Positions 12,551 through 26,300 of a stretch of DNA of 64,000 nt are shown here, one piece after another; within the stretch, counting starts at the first letter, position 1; every line of letters begins with the position of its first letter. The notes beneath the pieces are model-generated. The model had not been told where the DNA came from, did not search any database, and worked only from the letters and a program-made list of their open reading frames with translations. Both the position numbers and the translations under genes were made by a program. Origin of the DNA: Cydia pomonella (Eukaryota > Arthropoda > Insecta > Lepidoptera > Tortricidae). The stretch is from the NCBI RefSeq assembly GCF_033807575.1, contig NC_084704.1, positions 8,145,056-8,209,055 on the forward strand. Reading direction: 5' to 3'.

Positions 12551-12700
12551 GAATCTCATCATCATCGACATTTTCCTAGTTTCCGTTGTCCCAGCATCAT
12601 ACCATGGCTCACTTGGGGAGCTTGGAGTCAGCTCGGCAACCTAATACCAGGAATTGGCAGAAGCACTAGTTTGTAAGATAGCGTCTGCCGTATGACCTCG
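12551..12700 (+). repeat. GGCTCA..GGAG..AATTGGC repeat fragment
   Basis: The order CATCATCATCGAC, CCATGGCTCACTTGGGGAGC, CAACCTAATACCAGGAATTG and GCACTAGTTTGTAAGATAGC matches a widespread lepidopteran repeat family. A diverged copy in the opposite orientation lies at 61931-62042. It is a fragment without coding capacity. Confidence 0.55.
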
Positions 12701-13749
12701 AGTGCCTTTAAATTAATTATTAATAAATGTGTCTTAATTGTGGATTTGCTTGTTGTATATGTTACCTAAGGGCTAAGATTATAAACTTACTACTACAATC
12801 AATGTAGGTACTATTACTTACAAATCATTGCTGCGACGCCTTACGAATTTCCGACCTGCGACCACTTAACTTTGAGACATGACACCTCTCTACCAAAAGT
12901 TTCTTCGTGAGGTCCCTAAATGTTTGGTTGGCACTCGTAACTCAAAACCTTCAGGCTAAAACCGGCCTTCACTCACACTTGACTTTCGTAGATGTAGCTG
13001 GGACTCGTACAGTGCATATACATAGTTGTGGGTGCAGTAAAGTGGTTCGTACAATCACCTGCAATAATATAAATAAATATGTTACTCTTCTGACACATTA
13101 TGAATGGAATTCATTCATAAAGTTTAGCAGCTAGATGTACGTCTAACCTTTTCTGTTGAATTGCAACTCCAAGGGTCGGGTGTGGTAAGGGTTTACGAAG
13201 GTATTTCGTAGCCCTTGAGGGCGCTCTTTGACAACTGCTTAGATAAGCACCAGGCCGAGTAGCGGTATAAGCAACGCAAGAACAATAAGGTATCATAGCT
13301 ATGAATTAAGGTTGAAAGTTGCAACTAATGGGACAAAAATTGTTAGTCAGATTTCATGACGATACCCGAAAACAATTGAATAACTGCATGAAATTGATAC
13401 GCCAAAAACAAATAAACGACTTTCGTTATTGAATTTGACAACGGAACCTGACTGCCGTTAATTATGAATGGGCTCTGGCAGTATTTGCTTTCATCCACCG
13501 GGCTGGATAATGGAAGTTTAATTTTTAATACAGCGTTATAAATTCCACGAGCAGTGTCTACACTAGCGCAGCTGAATAACTTGTGCGCTCGTCCGTAATC
13601 GTTCCTCCAAGTTGCACTTTTAACAATGCAAGATACCTCGTTATTTTAATCATGAGCGCAGGGTATTACATATCTTAGGTAATTCAAGGAGAATAGGATT
13701 GTTGAAATCAAGCCTTGGCGACCCTCTACATCTAAGGATAATTTAATAT

Positions 13750-14020
13750 CTTTTTTATATTTTATCTCTGACACTTAGAGACTTATACATCTCTAAAGAA
13801 TTTTAGTATTTTATGGTTTTATTTTTTTATCATAGTTTTTTTTGTGTAATTTGACATTTAGAGACAGTATACATCTCTAATAAAGTATTTATTATTTCAT
13901 CGTTTCGATATTTGTAATTGTTTTTTTTATTTTTTTATTTATTGTTTGTAAAAATGGACATGTAAAAGTGCCCCTGTGGCCTATTTGCTGAATAAATGTT
14001 TGATATTGATATTGATATAG
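13750..14020 (+). repeat. LINE 3'-end-like repeat, copy 2
   Basis: It has two copies of the TATACATCTCTAA motif (13785 and 13870 regions), then ACATGTAAAAGTGCCCCTGT, GGCCTATTTGCTGAATAAAT and a TTGATA-repeat tail. It is the partner of the copy at 7201-7690. Confidence 0.6.
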
Positions 14021-14299
14021 CCATTATACATTAATTACTTGGGTCAGTATTGTCTACGGATAATCCTTAAAGCTATGCGCGCAGAATTTATTATATTTAT
14101 TTTATACACTTTGTCATCAAGTTCAACTCTTGAGACCTAAACTATCCTTATTTTATTTAGTTTGAAATGACTACACATGAAAGTATGGATTTTACATAAA
14201 CTAACTATCCAACTATAGCGATATGGATTGATTACTGAGAAGATTTTGAAAAATCAACAGTTGATAAACTTTAAGTAATTGCAAACTGTTTTGTTTCAG

Positions 14300-14391
14300 A
14301 TAACCCGCTACAATGACAGTTGACACTATAAAATGGAGATGAAGAAACAAGACAAACCGGGCAGTTTATCGCCACTGAAGCCAACATTAAG
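14300..14391 (+). CDS. EF-hand gene, exon with start codon
   Basis: A good 3' splice signal (TGTTTTGTTTCAG, ending at 14299) opens this exon, so at least one upstream non-coding exon must exist. The start used here is the ATG at 14333, which gives MEMKKQDKPGSLSPLKPTL. An alternative in-frame ATG follows two codons later at 14339. The exon ends at 14391 before GTTACC in phase 2, which joins in frame to 14731. An upstream ORF precedes the start (14313-14342). Confidence 0.75.
14313..14342 (+). promoter_or_regulatory. Upstream ORF overlapping the main start
   Basis: The first ATG in this exon opens a nine-codon ORF (MTVDTIKWR) that is out of frame with the main protein. Its TGA (14340-14342) overlaps the second in-frame methionine codon of the main ORF (14339-14341) as ATGA. 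This layout is compatible with leaky scanning or termination-reinitiation. That it controls translation is inference. Confidence 0.5.
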
Positions 14392-17300
14392 GTTACCTTC
14401 ATTCCATTTATAATTTACAAAAAAAATATTAATGGAATTATTATAGTCACCTGGTCGCTGACCTAGCCTAACTACAAAAATTCAGTGTACTTACAGGTTT
14501 CAGCATGTGCTTCTACAGTACTTAGGTATAGTATGATTATTTTATCTAAATGTGCACTTATATAAATGTGGGATAAATGCATTATATTTCGAACATGTTT
14601 CGAAGATAAACTTGAGCGGCAGAGCTAGTGAAAAACTTACAGATGTACAAAGAAGAAAAGGCAGTCAGTGTACCTACCAATCAAATTCATTTTTGTCAGC
14701 AACTTGTTTATCAATAATGTATACCAGCAGGGTCGACAGCTGCGAAGAGAGAACCTCTCGATCTGGCAGCAAAGCGGAGAAAGAGCTCAAGCTACCGCCG
14801 GAGAAGTCGCCCGACGAGGGTGGCGGCAAGAAAGAAAGACGGCTGTCCAAGGCTAGTGATAGTTCCCGGGAGACTTTTGAAAGGTAATGTAACAGTTAAA
14901 AGTTAATCAAATTTCCGGAATGTAAATACAATGGTCATACACTGACTCTGTCAAAGGCCCTCGGAGTTGCCATTCACTATTTATGTATGTATGTATAAAC
15001 TCTTTATTGTACAAAATACAAAATATAAATATAGCACAGGATAAGCAGTACAAAGGCGAACTTATCCCTTTAAAGATTTCCTTTTTATTATATTACAAAT
15101 ATGTAACTAGATGGAATTGATAGGTGTCATCTCGGTAAAGGTTGCAAATTGTATTGAGATGACTGTTCTCGTATAGTCAGCGCAGAAGTCATTGAAAGTG
15201 AAAATAATCTGAGCACGCTCTTACTCCCTTAACAACAAAAATGTGCTAAGGTCATTTTAAAATCCTCCCGCCCTTGTCTACATTATTATTTATCAACACT
15301 AGATTTGTTTAGGACACCTTGTTGTAACTATGGAAGTTAGTAAATATTTTAGGCGTTCAAAACACACTCGTTTGAACACGTGTTCCAACTGCTATGAAAT
15401 ATGCGGACTCAAATCACTCAAACCTCTATAAAATTCTAAATAGCCCTTTGCTAATCGTACTTCTTGTTTGTCAAGAAATAAAAGCAAGTAAACAAGCCTT
15501 CCAGTCAGCTCAAGTGTCAGCACTCGACGCTATCCTTTCTTATTAAGCGCCGCAAACAAACAAGAGCGCTTTCAATTGCATCACGTAGAAAACGTTTCGT
15601 TCCACCGCCTTTCCACAACGGCCCGCTGCAACGAAAGGCGCTTAGGCGCAACCAATTTGCGCAAAAACATGACGGAATATCTGCCCAACCACGCATTCCT
15701 GCCAACCCTATGTTACATTAGAAGATCAGTTTGAATATGTATTTTATTGCGCGAGAATATGGTATACTATTTATTTAATGAATTTCTCGATGTTATATAG
15801 GGTTGTTATGTGTAATGGGACACATGATACGGTTTGTATATGCTTTTTACTTCCTCACATGACACTAAAAAGGTAGAAATATAGTATTTCTACCGGTTTT
15901 TCATAAGCTATGATGATTATATCGAGCCGATTCCAACGTGCACTATCAAACCCATATTACAATGATATCAGTTATATGTCATTCGCGCGTTCATTTCGCT
16001 CAGATTTGTATGCATAAGTATTATTGCGAGTAATATCGGTTTGATGTCAGTTTACATCCGAATTGGCCTGTATATCTAGTACAGAGATAGGAATGCGTAA
16101 TAGGTAGGTACAATGGTTTTTGAGACTGCGTCCGGGCCGGTAGAAATCACTTTAAGCACACAGCAGCCGTGTTCTTATATTTTGAACTCTCAGGCAGGTG
16201 AAACTAGTACATTTGCTGTGGAAGCATAAATATTTTACCCAGTTCCTGACAAAACTTTAACTTTTAGTCCCTTTTCAAAATATATGACCACTCTAGGGAG
16301 AGAATTCATTTTACGTTAGCAAAACTATGGTCCAAGTTTTGGAGTAAAGTAGTGAGTAACTGCAATGTTTGTATAATTATAAAACCGGACTCCTTTCTGT
16401 AAACCCATATGAAGTCAAGCCTGCTCAATTAATGTTTGTTTTTCTTCTTGGTATACCTAAAACTGCCGTTACTATCTCAAGACGGTTATTTTTATTGTAT
16501 AACTTGGAGGGCGGTAAGGCTAATTTATAAGGCCAGATTAATTATCCGAGATATATAAGAATTGTTCTTTTTGCCCGAGAACAGCACAGATAATGGCTAG
16601 TCCGTAATGGAGACACAAGACAACAAAGTGGCCGTCAGCGACCGGCGACTGCAATAACGGCGGCTTCCTTGCAATTGCATGCACACAACTGGCATTTTAA
16701 AATGTAACAACCTCTTTCAGGAGTTGTACTCGTAAAACATTGCCGTTCAATTTGTGATATTCTGAATTTCAAAGAGTGTTTTGAGCATTTTGACTGCAAG
16801 ACTGTCACGCAACCTAGCAGAAACAAATCTAGGGGAAACATCAATTCACTACATCTAATAAAACTATTTACTCCAAAACTAAAAACTCCTGAACGGATTT
16901 TCATACGACTTTCATCTATCAATAGAGTGATTCTTGAGGAAGGCTTAGGTACGAGTATATAACTTGTTAAGGTTTTGTGTAAATTGGTTGAAATATAACG
17001 AGAACGACGCTATCCGCAGTTAGTTCTAATTTTTACCACCTTATGCGCTGGGATCGCTTTACTTATCCCCACCATACACTTTGCACGGTCCCACATCATG
17101 TGTGGTTTTTAAAGCCGGATTAACGATCTCTTCAGCTGGGTATAGTTAAAGATTCGTTTTGTCAAAGAATTATTGTTTTTTATTTAGCTATTTCTACATT
17201 TAGTTAGTGTACTCTCTATTATTGCCGGATATCGTAGGTACATAGTGTAAGAAAGAGTGGAACAAGTTAAAGAGTTTGTGTATCTGGGAACCTTGTTCAC

Positions 17301-20300
17301 TAGGGACGGTAAACATGATGAAGATATTGAAAAGAGAGTTAATGCTGGAAATCATGTGAATGGGGCACTCAACGCTTTTATGAGCAGCCAGAAGGTGTCG
17401 CAAAAAGCACGGTTGGCTGTGCATAGAGGGGTTTTAGCGCCTACACTTATGTATGGTAGCGAAAGTTGAGTATTGCAGAAGAGGCATCAGAGTCAAGTGA
17501 ATGCCGTGGAAATGAGAGCGTTGAGAAGTCTGTGTGGTGTGAAATTACAAGATAGAATTAGGAATAGTGTGATAACTGTGATAAGGGAAAACTGTAGACT
17601 GAACGAAGATGTAGTGACAAAAATTGAGAAAGGTATGTAACATGGTTTGGACAGGTGGAAAGAATGAGTGAAAGAAGGTTAACAAAGAGAGTGTATAAGG
17701 GAGAAGTAGAAGAGGGAGCTGGAAGGCCTCGGCGGACTTTCTCTGATCAAATCGGGGAAATCCTGAAGAAAGGCCAGGTCAAGAGCACCCTAAACCGACG
17801 AGCGTGTATGAGGAATGTTATGAAAGTGAAGGAAGCGAAAGAGGTATGTCAGGATCGTAGCAAGTGGAAATCCGTGGTCTATGCCTACCCCTCCGGGAAA
17901 TAGGCGTGATTATATGTATGTATGTATTGTATACATAGTGTGGCATTTTGTGCAGTCGGTGCTGCGTTAATACCCAATTCCAAGAGTCCAACTGAGATTA
18001 TTAATTAGAGTTAACCGTAATATGAACCCCAATTGATTGAATTGAAATAATGTTTAACAATTCCTTTAATTCGACTCGCTGCGCCGAAATTCTACAAAAT
18101 TTACGACGTCTGATTATTACCTACTAACAACCGACATGAAACCACCGTACTAGAGAACGCTTTTCAGAATTAATCCACTGGTTTCATCAACTGCTGCGGC
18201 CATAACTCATGTCAGTTTGGTTTGCGCTGGCAACTTTTGAAACGACCGCACACACTGCACCGCACCGCACTTACCATCACACATATATTCTATCACATCT
18301 ATTTGGTCAATTACAAGCCAAATAAAATATTTACGTTCCAAATAAATGGCAAGCAATTCCTATCAATTTGCGTAATAATACCTTTTAGTGAGGTATCCAA
18401 TAACAGGTTAATTGCAGGAACTATGCCCATGTTGAGCGTGTACGGTAATTATGCCACGCGATCGATGTCTACGCCAATCCGTCATGCAGCGAGCTTGTAA
18501 ACTGAAACTCGCACATATTTACTAACTGGATTCTAGTTAAATGGTTAGTAAATAATCACGCACATTAGGAACAATACTCACCGAGCAGCAAAACCGAACG
18601 GTTGAAGTGCTCAAAATAACCTAGACACCCTTATGTTGAGCTTTTGTTATTAATAAGCTTTACTGATTTCTATCCTTTATTACAAATATTTAACACGATA
18701 AATAAGACTTACCTACTTAAATACCTAACATTACATTAACATCTATTTTACCAACAAGTTTGCTTAACGTCTTTGCAATCCAACGACCTTTAATAATTAA
18801 TCTTTTATAATAAAATACGCACACATTATTTTAACTAATAACATGGAAAAGTATGTATGTAGATATTTTTCTTTCCATCTCGATGTGAAGTGACATCATG
18901 TACTTTGTGTTTATAATTACGAAATGAGCTGCCAATAGTATGTATGCGTCGAAATTTGAAAATCAACTTTTGTTACCGGTATCCCGGCGCCTCTTATTCT
19001 TGTGACAGATTTTGTGATAACTTAAGACATGTAAGCCTCGGTGGACATAAAATATTTTGTCGCTGCTTTGTGAAAACGGCAAATGTTCAAGAAACTGTTA
19101 AGATTTGTAACCATGCTGAGAGTTAAGTAAGAGTGACAGTGGGGACAATTAGCAAGCGGCTTAATTAGAAACAGAAGAAGGAAGATTAGTGCATACAACT
19201 TTACAAGCTTTATTTTTATCAAATATAAGCAAAAACGTACCTATACACAAATCTAATTCAATTTTATCCTGCTTCAAAAACTTATGAGAAAGTTGTAGTT
19301 GCTTCCTCATGTTGGCGGGTATATAGAATTGACTTTTTAATAATGTTTTTGAATGACAAATATTTAATAGCGTTCATATGGATTTCATTTCTTACGTTTT
19401 AAAGTAAGTATTATCTTCCAGTTGGAGTTGTGATTCACTCGATAGCAATATTTGTTTGACCCTCGTGCCTCGCAACGCTCAAGAACGCACAACGCTTTTC
19501 ATTTTCGGCCCACTCGCTACGCTAGTGGTTCTATATTATCAATATTAACGCGAGAGGAAACAATAACTTTGCCCCCTAACTATTAGATATTATGCTGTTA
19601 GCGGCGTCAGCGAATAATACTATTACAGTCGCCAGAGGCGCGTTACGGCGATCTCAGGTACGTTATGGGGTCCTATCGACATGTTTACGGACTTGACCCT
19701 CGTACTGACCAATAAAAAGTGGAGCTTAATCAGACAAAGTGCAGGTATTGAATAGGCCCACCCGATGAACATTTCTTTTTTTAGGTATTTTCCTTGTCTT
19801 TCATTAAGCATTCTTAAATGTAATTACTGTAGGTACCTACAGTATTCCATAATGTAGATTGGGATCATGTATACAAGCAATATACATAAATAAGAATCGG
19901 TACTAATACTATAAGATACAAAACAGATAGGTACATAAAGTACAAATCGAGGTGAGGTTACATGATTTTAGCCTAAAACCCTATAGTTCTCCGATTTTAT
20001 CACAGACTGCGAATGACAAACTTTGCGCAGTCGAGTAAAACTCTGAGAACATTTCCTTTACAAGGAAAAGTAACTAGGAAACAAATATTTATATCTAAGA
20101 AGAATACTTTCTGGAACAATCCTTTTAGGTGAAGAGCATAAGATAAAAGGGAGCATAAAATATGTAATTTTGGAAATGGAAGACGTAATGTAATATTTGC
20201 CCCATAATACCTCAGACGCAACTTTGTTTATACAAGGTGCTATTTCACTTATTTCCTTCAAGCTTGTCGGTTTGAATATAGGTACGAGTATAGTATATTC

Positions 20301-23300
20301 GTTTTACTAAACGATTTTAAGTATGGAATCAATCCCAGTCCTGAGCTAAGGATTGGAAAAACACCCTGTATTTTTCCTCTGCGTGCTAGTTTAGCTGAAA
20401 TAGATTTAGGCTAAATTTTTTTTTTTATGTTTACTTTGAATCTTATTTCATAGTTCTTCATCAGAACCCAAGGCCGTCTCCCTTGTAACCAACATAAATA
20501 GTAAGTAAATATAATAAGTAATAAAACCTATTAAGTAATAACCGTTCTCAGGGCAAAGACCTTTGCCCAGCAGTGGGACACTCAAACCGGCTAAGAAAAA
20601 AAATCCGTCCTAATCGTAGCCGAGGTTTATGTAGGATCCTCGAAACATTCATTAGCCCGTGTTAAACCGTCTATTAACGAAGTTAAAAGGTTACTTCAGG
20701 ACCAGTCCGTTTCGAGTTGAACCTGTGCGTGGTTGAAACTCTATCTAGAATATTCATCATCATCATCATCCTCCTAGCGTTAGTCCCGTACTGTGACGGG
20801 GTCCGCTTTCCTACTTTTCTCCTTCCACTTCGCTCTATCCTGGACGTCGTTTTCCGATAACCCACAGGTGTTTAAATCTTTGACGATGACATTGCGCCAA
20901 CGCTGCCTTGGTTTGCCCCTCCTGTTTGGGCCTGGTAAGGCAAAACTAAGGGCTTTGTCGCCTAGGTATTCTGGCGGCCTTCTTTTGACATGCCCAAACT
21001 ACCTCAGCCGACTTTCTTGCTTATCGGCGACGTCTCTCACTCCGAGGCTACCACTCTATCTAGAATATACCTATATCTCTTTGTGTAGTATCTTTGAAAA
21101 TACACCTCTATTTCAAATACTCTTTGATATATACGCAGTACGGCTAACCTCAATAGTAGCTTGTCATTTCAGTACCTTGGCAGTTTATAGTTTTTAATAT
21201 ATTTATAACTTAATGATGTCGTAGTTTATTCCGTTACTATGGGACAATGATAAAACTACAACTCGTATTTAATAGTAATTGTTATTTATCAAACACATAA
21301 ATTAACGAGATTAATTAAGTTTTATTCGTTATAATGTGTGTAAAATTATCTGTAATATACTTGATTTTCGAAATAACCATTTATTAGGAAGTAATTATAA
21401 TTGCCCGAAAATAGTTAGCGATATCCCACTACAAAATATGTAATATGTTACTGAATTTAAATACGTAATTAACAATATTTAAACGGTCAAGTACAATGTA
21501 TTCCGGCAAGTATTCAATACGGAGTTAGTATTTTAAATCGAACGCAACACTCGGCTGCATCGCCAACTGCAATTGAAATAAAACAATGCGTTAGACAGTT
21601 AAGCCGTTAATATACATTAAACCGATTCGAGCTATTTAGGTCAGGTCAAACCACGACCAATGCCTTCCGTCCAACATATATTTGGAAACATTTCGGACTA
21701 ATCAAGACTGAGGTTTGGGATAACTCTCAGCAGTCAGTACCATTTGTCACATCCTATTTTGGTTGTCGTTTTACTGAACGAAGTTAGAAGGCAGATAATT
21801 TGATTATTCTCATCTGTTCTGTCTCTGTTTAATGACACGTTTGTATCTGTAACAAAATACCTATTTCTTATCTTTATATATCGAAGTAAATATGCGTACC
21901 TACTTACTATTTTTAGACAATTCATTAAATATAAATTAATTAATTAAATTACTTTAAGACCTAATTTTACTGTTTTTTATTATATTACTTGTTGATTAAT
22001 TTAATAATTTTATTTCGTCTCGGCCTTTTTTAGGCACATATTAGATTCTTGTACAGTACAAACTTATAATTGATATAATATGAGAGTATACTCCTTCCTA
22101 CACTTGACTCGATGTGAACGTGAACAATATTTTAAACATAAGTACTTGTTATTAAATGTTCAAGAAATATATATATATATCTTATACCTTTAAACGAGCA
22201 ATTCTTGTATATATATATTTCTGTCATCTCGGAAACGGCTCTAACGATTTCGCTGAAATTTGGTATATGGGGGTTTTTGGGGGTATACAATCGATCTAGA
22301 TTAGTCTTATGTTTGGGAAAACGCGTGTTTTCGAGTTTTCATGCGTTTTTCTTTCGACGCAGAATATGGTCGCTAATTTCGTTTTGCCAGCCACTGTCCG
22401 TCTGGTCCAGCGGGTTAAGACGCGGACGGCTAGAAACGAGTGTTACGGGTTCGAATCTCGCCCGGTGACTAACTTTTGTTTTTTTTTATATGATCAAGTT
22501 TATATATAATTTTTATTGTTTTAGACAAGTTTAATTTAATAAAAAAATGTCGTTAAGATTATCACCTATACACCACCATATTACAATAAATAGTTATAAC
22601 CGAGCAAAGCTCGGTCGCCCAGGTACTATACACCGTGCTTTTTTTGATTTGCGTTAATTTCGAGGGTGCATTCCTGAGCTTAAATTAAGTAACTTTCTCA
22701 AAGACACCGATATTCTAATTAACTCCGTTTCGGAGATAATCAATCATTAATTTTTATCTTATAAGGCCCTTACGAGCGTGTACACTTGCCTTAGGGCCTG
22801 TTTACTTATTGATTAGTGTTTAGTGCGAGTTCATACATTTGCTACTAAACGTAAGTACTATCTCGGACGATCGACGTTCGAAATGACATTGATATGTCAC
22901 AGTTTTCAATTGTTTGGTTGAGTTAAATGTAATGCCCGTGTTACAACAACGCTATATGCAACATTTAGTTACTTTTTATAAAAATAAAAAAAGTAAAAAA
23001 AAAACAATTTTTTTTTTTTTTAAATTAACTATGCCCTTTATTTTCTTTAAACGTACTTACCGATACCCCGAAGTTAACGAAATTCAATAAAAACACGGTG
23101 TATATATAATTATGTTCGTTACTTAGGACACAAACAGTTACATAATAAATGGATTAAATATAAATAAATGGATTATATTTGTTAATGACAAATATAAATA
23201 TAACCGAACATCACCTACCCAGATTCACCTACCCTAGTGCCACAATAAAGTAATAGGTATATTTAGATTTGGCAAATTTAAGAATGACGATACACCGCCA

Positions 23301-26300
23301 GTTTCCGATATTGTGCTCAACCAAACGCAACTTTAAATTGTTCAATTCAAACTTTCAAATTGCTACTTCACTTCGGTAATGGATCGAAGCGAATACCGTT
23401 CTGTAAACATTCCTAGTTCCATTTGTAATCCCATTGCGCTCTTTCTGATATTGTTGATTTTTTATTGTTCACAGGCAAGATTCAAAACAGTCATCGATTA
23501 CGAGTCCAAAAGTCTCTCGGAAATACTTTACGAATTGGAAGCAAGCGTGCGACAAGACAAAAGATAAAACCAAAGAGTTGCTGAAGCGGTGGAGGACGCT
23601 GCCCGAAGCGGAGGTGCCAGAGGACCAGATGCAGGCTGCGGCCAACCATGACCACGAGGAGGAGGAACACCGCGGCTGGAGCGTACATGTGTGGAGTACG
23701 TATATTTTCTTCTATGTCAAAACCTCGTGTAGGTATAAGGTTCGTGACGTCGTGACAATATCAAATGTATTACGTCCCGAAAAATTAATTGATGCAGTTT
23801 AAGCTGTTTTTGCGACCTTAGCTGTGTTTGTATTCCTTTTTTATTACAGAGTTATCTACATTATAGTACACATACGTACCTAGGTAATGACGTACATACA
23901 TATGGACTACAAACCAAGAGGTTGAAAGTATTTCAGAAGATTTAACATTAAAAGGAAATCACATTTCTAGTTGGACCCGGGTATGACCTTAAACTACGTC
24001 CAAAATAGAGGTATAGGCACCGTGAATGTCATCTCGCTTTGAGCAAAGTCCAACTGAGGAATTACCTCACTCACTAATCAATTGTTTTTCTTTAAGCTGT
24101 ATCTTTTACTGAGGTGTGTCAATAAACAGTATTCTATCTATCTACCTTCACCTTACAGAAAACCGCAGCCAAATAACACTACACCCTGCTCATAGTGTTG
24201 TGTTCCTGCCGGTGAGTAAGGTTGTCAGAGCTCAACGAGGGTGCGGACTTGCGGAGTGTTAGGGTCGGCAACGCGCATGTAACTCCTCTGGAGTTGCAGG
24301 CGTACTACAGAGACCACTTACCATCGAGGCGAGCCGTATGCTTGTTTGCCACCGACGTAGTATAAAAAAATAGCTTGTGTTGTATTCGCTTGAATAACAT
24401 ACAAATCACACCTAAAACTATCAAAATTACTCTAACCAACAACACCAGATGCTTCAAGTAATAAATCTCTCAGCCAAAACTAATAATCGAAGACGAATGT
24501 TTCCATTTACTGTGTGCTTAAGTACGAGCCGAATTCGTCAGTCCTCTTGTGTAGCAAATTGAACACAAAATGGGTCATCCACTGTGTTGCCTTTGTAACC
24601 TTTGTTTTCAGACGCCCGATAATAACAAAATGGGGCAGCCTGATTTAGAAGCTAGCAAAAGATCACATCAAATGAACTAAAATATCTTCGGGGCATTGCT
24701 ATTAATTCCCAGTAGAGTGTTGGTATTTTAGATTAACATACTAATTACCTACTTAACTATAATCGATAATAAAAAAGTATAATAGTCTATAAACATTGAT
24801 TCAATTTTTTTTTAAGTCCGCTTCTAAAGTGAAAATCCTAAAGGTATCATAATATTTAGTTTTACCCTTAAATTGTTTGAGTTTGTAATCACTTCAGTCT
24901 TGGCCTAGTTTGGCCAAACTAGATTTTCTAGGCTAATTCAAATCCTAAGTGCCTAAAGCACCTGGGTTAAACTAATTTAGTTCAAAATCGGATATGACTG
25001 TAATGCAACATACCATACCTATATACATTTCAATTTATCTAAGAATCGTGTATTAATCAAATTTCAATATTAGTGCGCCGCAGTCGATTTAATTCTCATT
25101 TCAATTACAAAGTTAGTCGATAGATTTCCAGTCTGAAATTCTTAAAGTCTGCATTTCTTAACTTACATAAGAAATTCTTGTTGCATTTCCCTAGAACCGC
25201 GGCATTCCCTAGCAATCAATTGTTTCTAACGTGCAAGAAGCACCTACAATCCACTTTTTTTATTAATATTGTCATGTCCACAAAGGGAACGATAAGGATA
25301 AAATAATTTTAGAAGATATTGCCCAAAATGATATGGGACTCATTTACATTTTCCTACAAAAGCTGCAACACATTATCACCCGACGAACTCATTCAATATC
25401 TTAACATAAAGGTCCCTCGCGCAACAGGATAACTTAGGACACATTTATTCTTCCTTAACATTATGGGATCATTGTTGTCATTTTTACAACAAAAGGAAAA
25501 GTTGGATAAAATATAAAACGACGCCGCGGGAAACTTTACCATTTTTGATTCGCAATTTTCTTTGTATTACTATTCACATCTTTCGTTGCCCCATATTTCA
25601 AGGCATCAACAGCGTAACTTGTTGGGAGACCTCGCCTACTCATTCAAAACTTTGTCGGGAAAAATATAATAATTCCTTGAAAGTTTCGTGTGGAAATTAC
25701 TTTTGTGAATTGCGAAGTACCTAATTCAGGTGCTCGTAAAGACAACACAAAAGAAGCCTGTTGTTATATTGTTAAATAACTAATGCACGAATGTCGTACT
25801 GAACTCATACTTATTTTTATTGGCCGTCGAATGTTATTAATAAATGTTAAAAGCTTATTTATTTATGGGGTGAAACAACCCATTTAGAATATCAACATTA
25901 TGATCGTCATATCAATCAAAGACTACTGCTGCTGGTTATTGTGGACCTCTACCGGGGAAATCCACAACTGTCGGTCGTGCTTTATTACCTAACTGATCCC
26001 TGCTACCTTGGCCAGATCAACACCAGCCTGGACTGCGCACACTTCTAACCTAATCCAAAGATACATTGATTAAGATGTGTATAATCTAAGACAATTTCAT
26101 GCTTCGAATTTGACAGGTAAACGAGATGGCGCTGTCCAGCTCCAAACATGTTGCAGTAACTTTCACTGTCAAAAGTTGACGTTTGACAATTCAGTGATCG
26201 CAAAACATATGGCGCACGTTTTTTACTTAGACTTTAACTCTCTATTACAATCGATTAATTTTGCCTAATCTAACCATACAACCTAAAGTGGTCTTGCAAG

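Larger units (their letters stand above)
14884..23474 (+). other. EF-hand gene intron 2, repeat-rich
   Basis: This 8.6-kb intron holds a LINE tail (14960-15065), an RTE pseudogene (17230-17903), several repeat fragments and a tRNA-like composite repeat (22186-22626). The rest is AT-rich with no supported gene. A 62-codon minus-strand frame at 15517-15705 in a locally GC-rich patch is not recognised. Confidence 0.7.

Noticed and set aside
20793..21197. 134-codon ORF
   Set aside because: Its start overlaps a widespread non-coding repeat fragment; the protein has no recognisable domain.
22396..22468. Functional tRNA gene
   Set aside because: A and B boxes are present, but acceptor and anticodon stems do not pair well and it sits inside a dispersed repeat.
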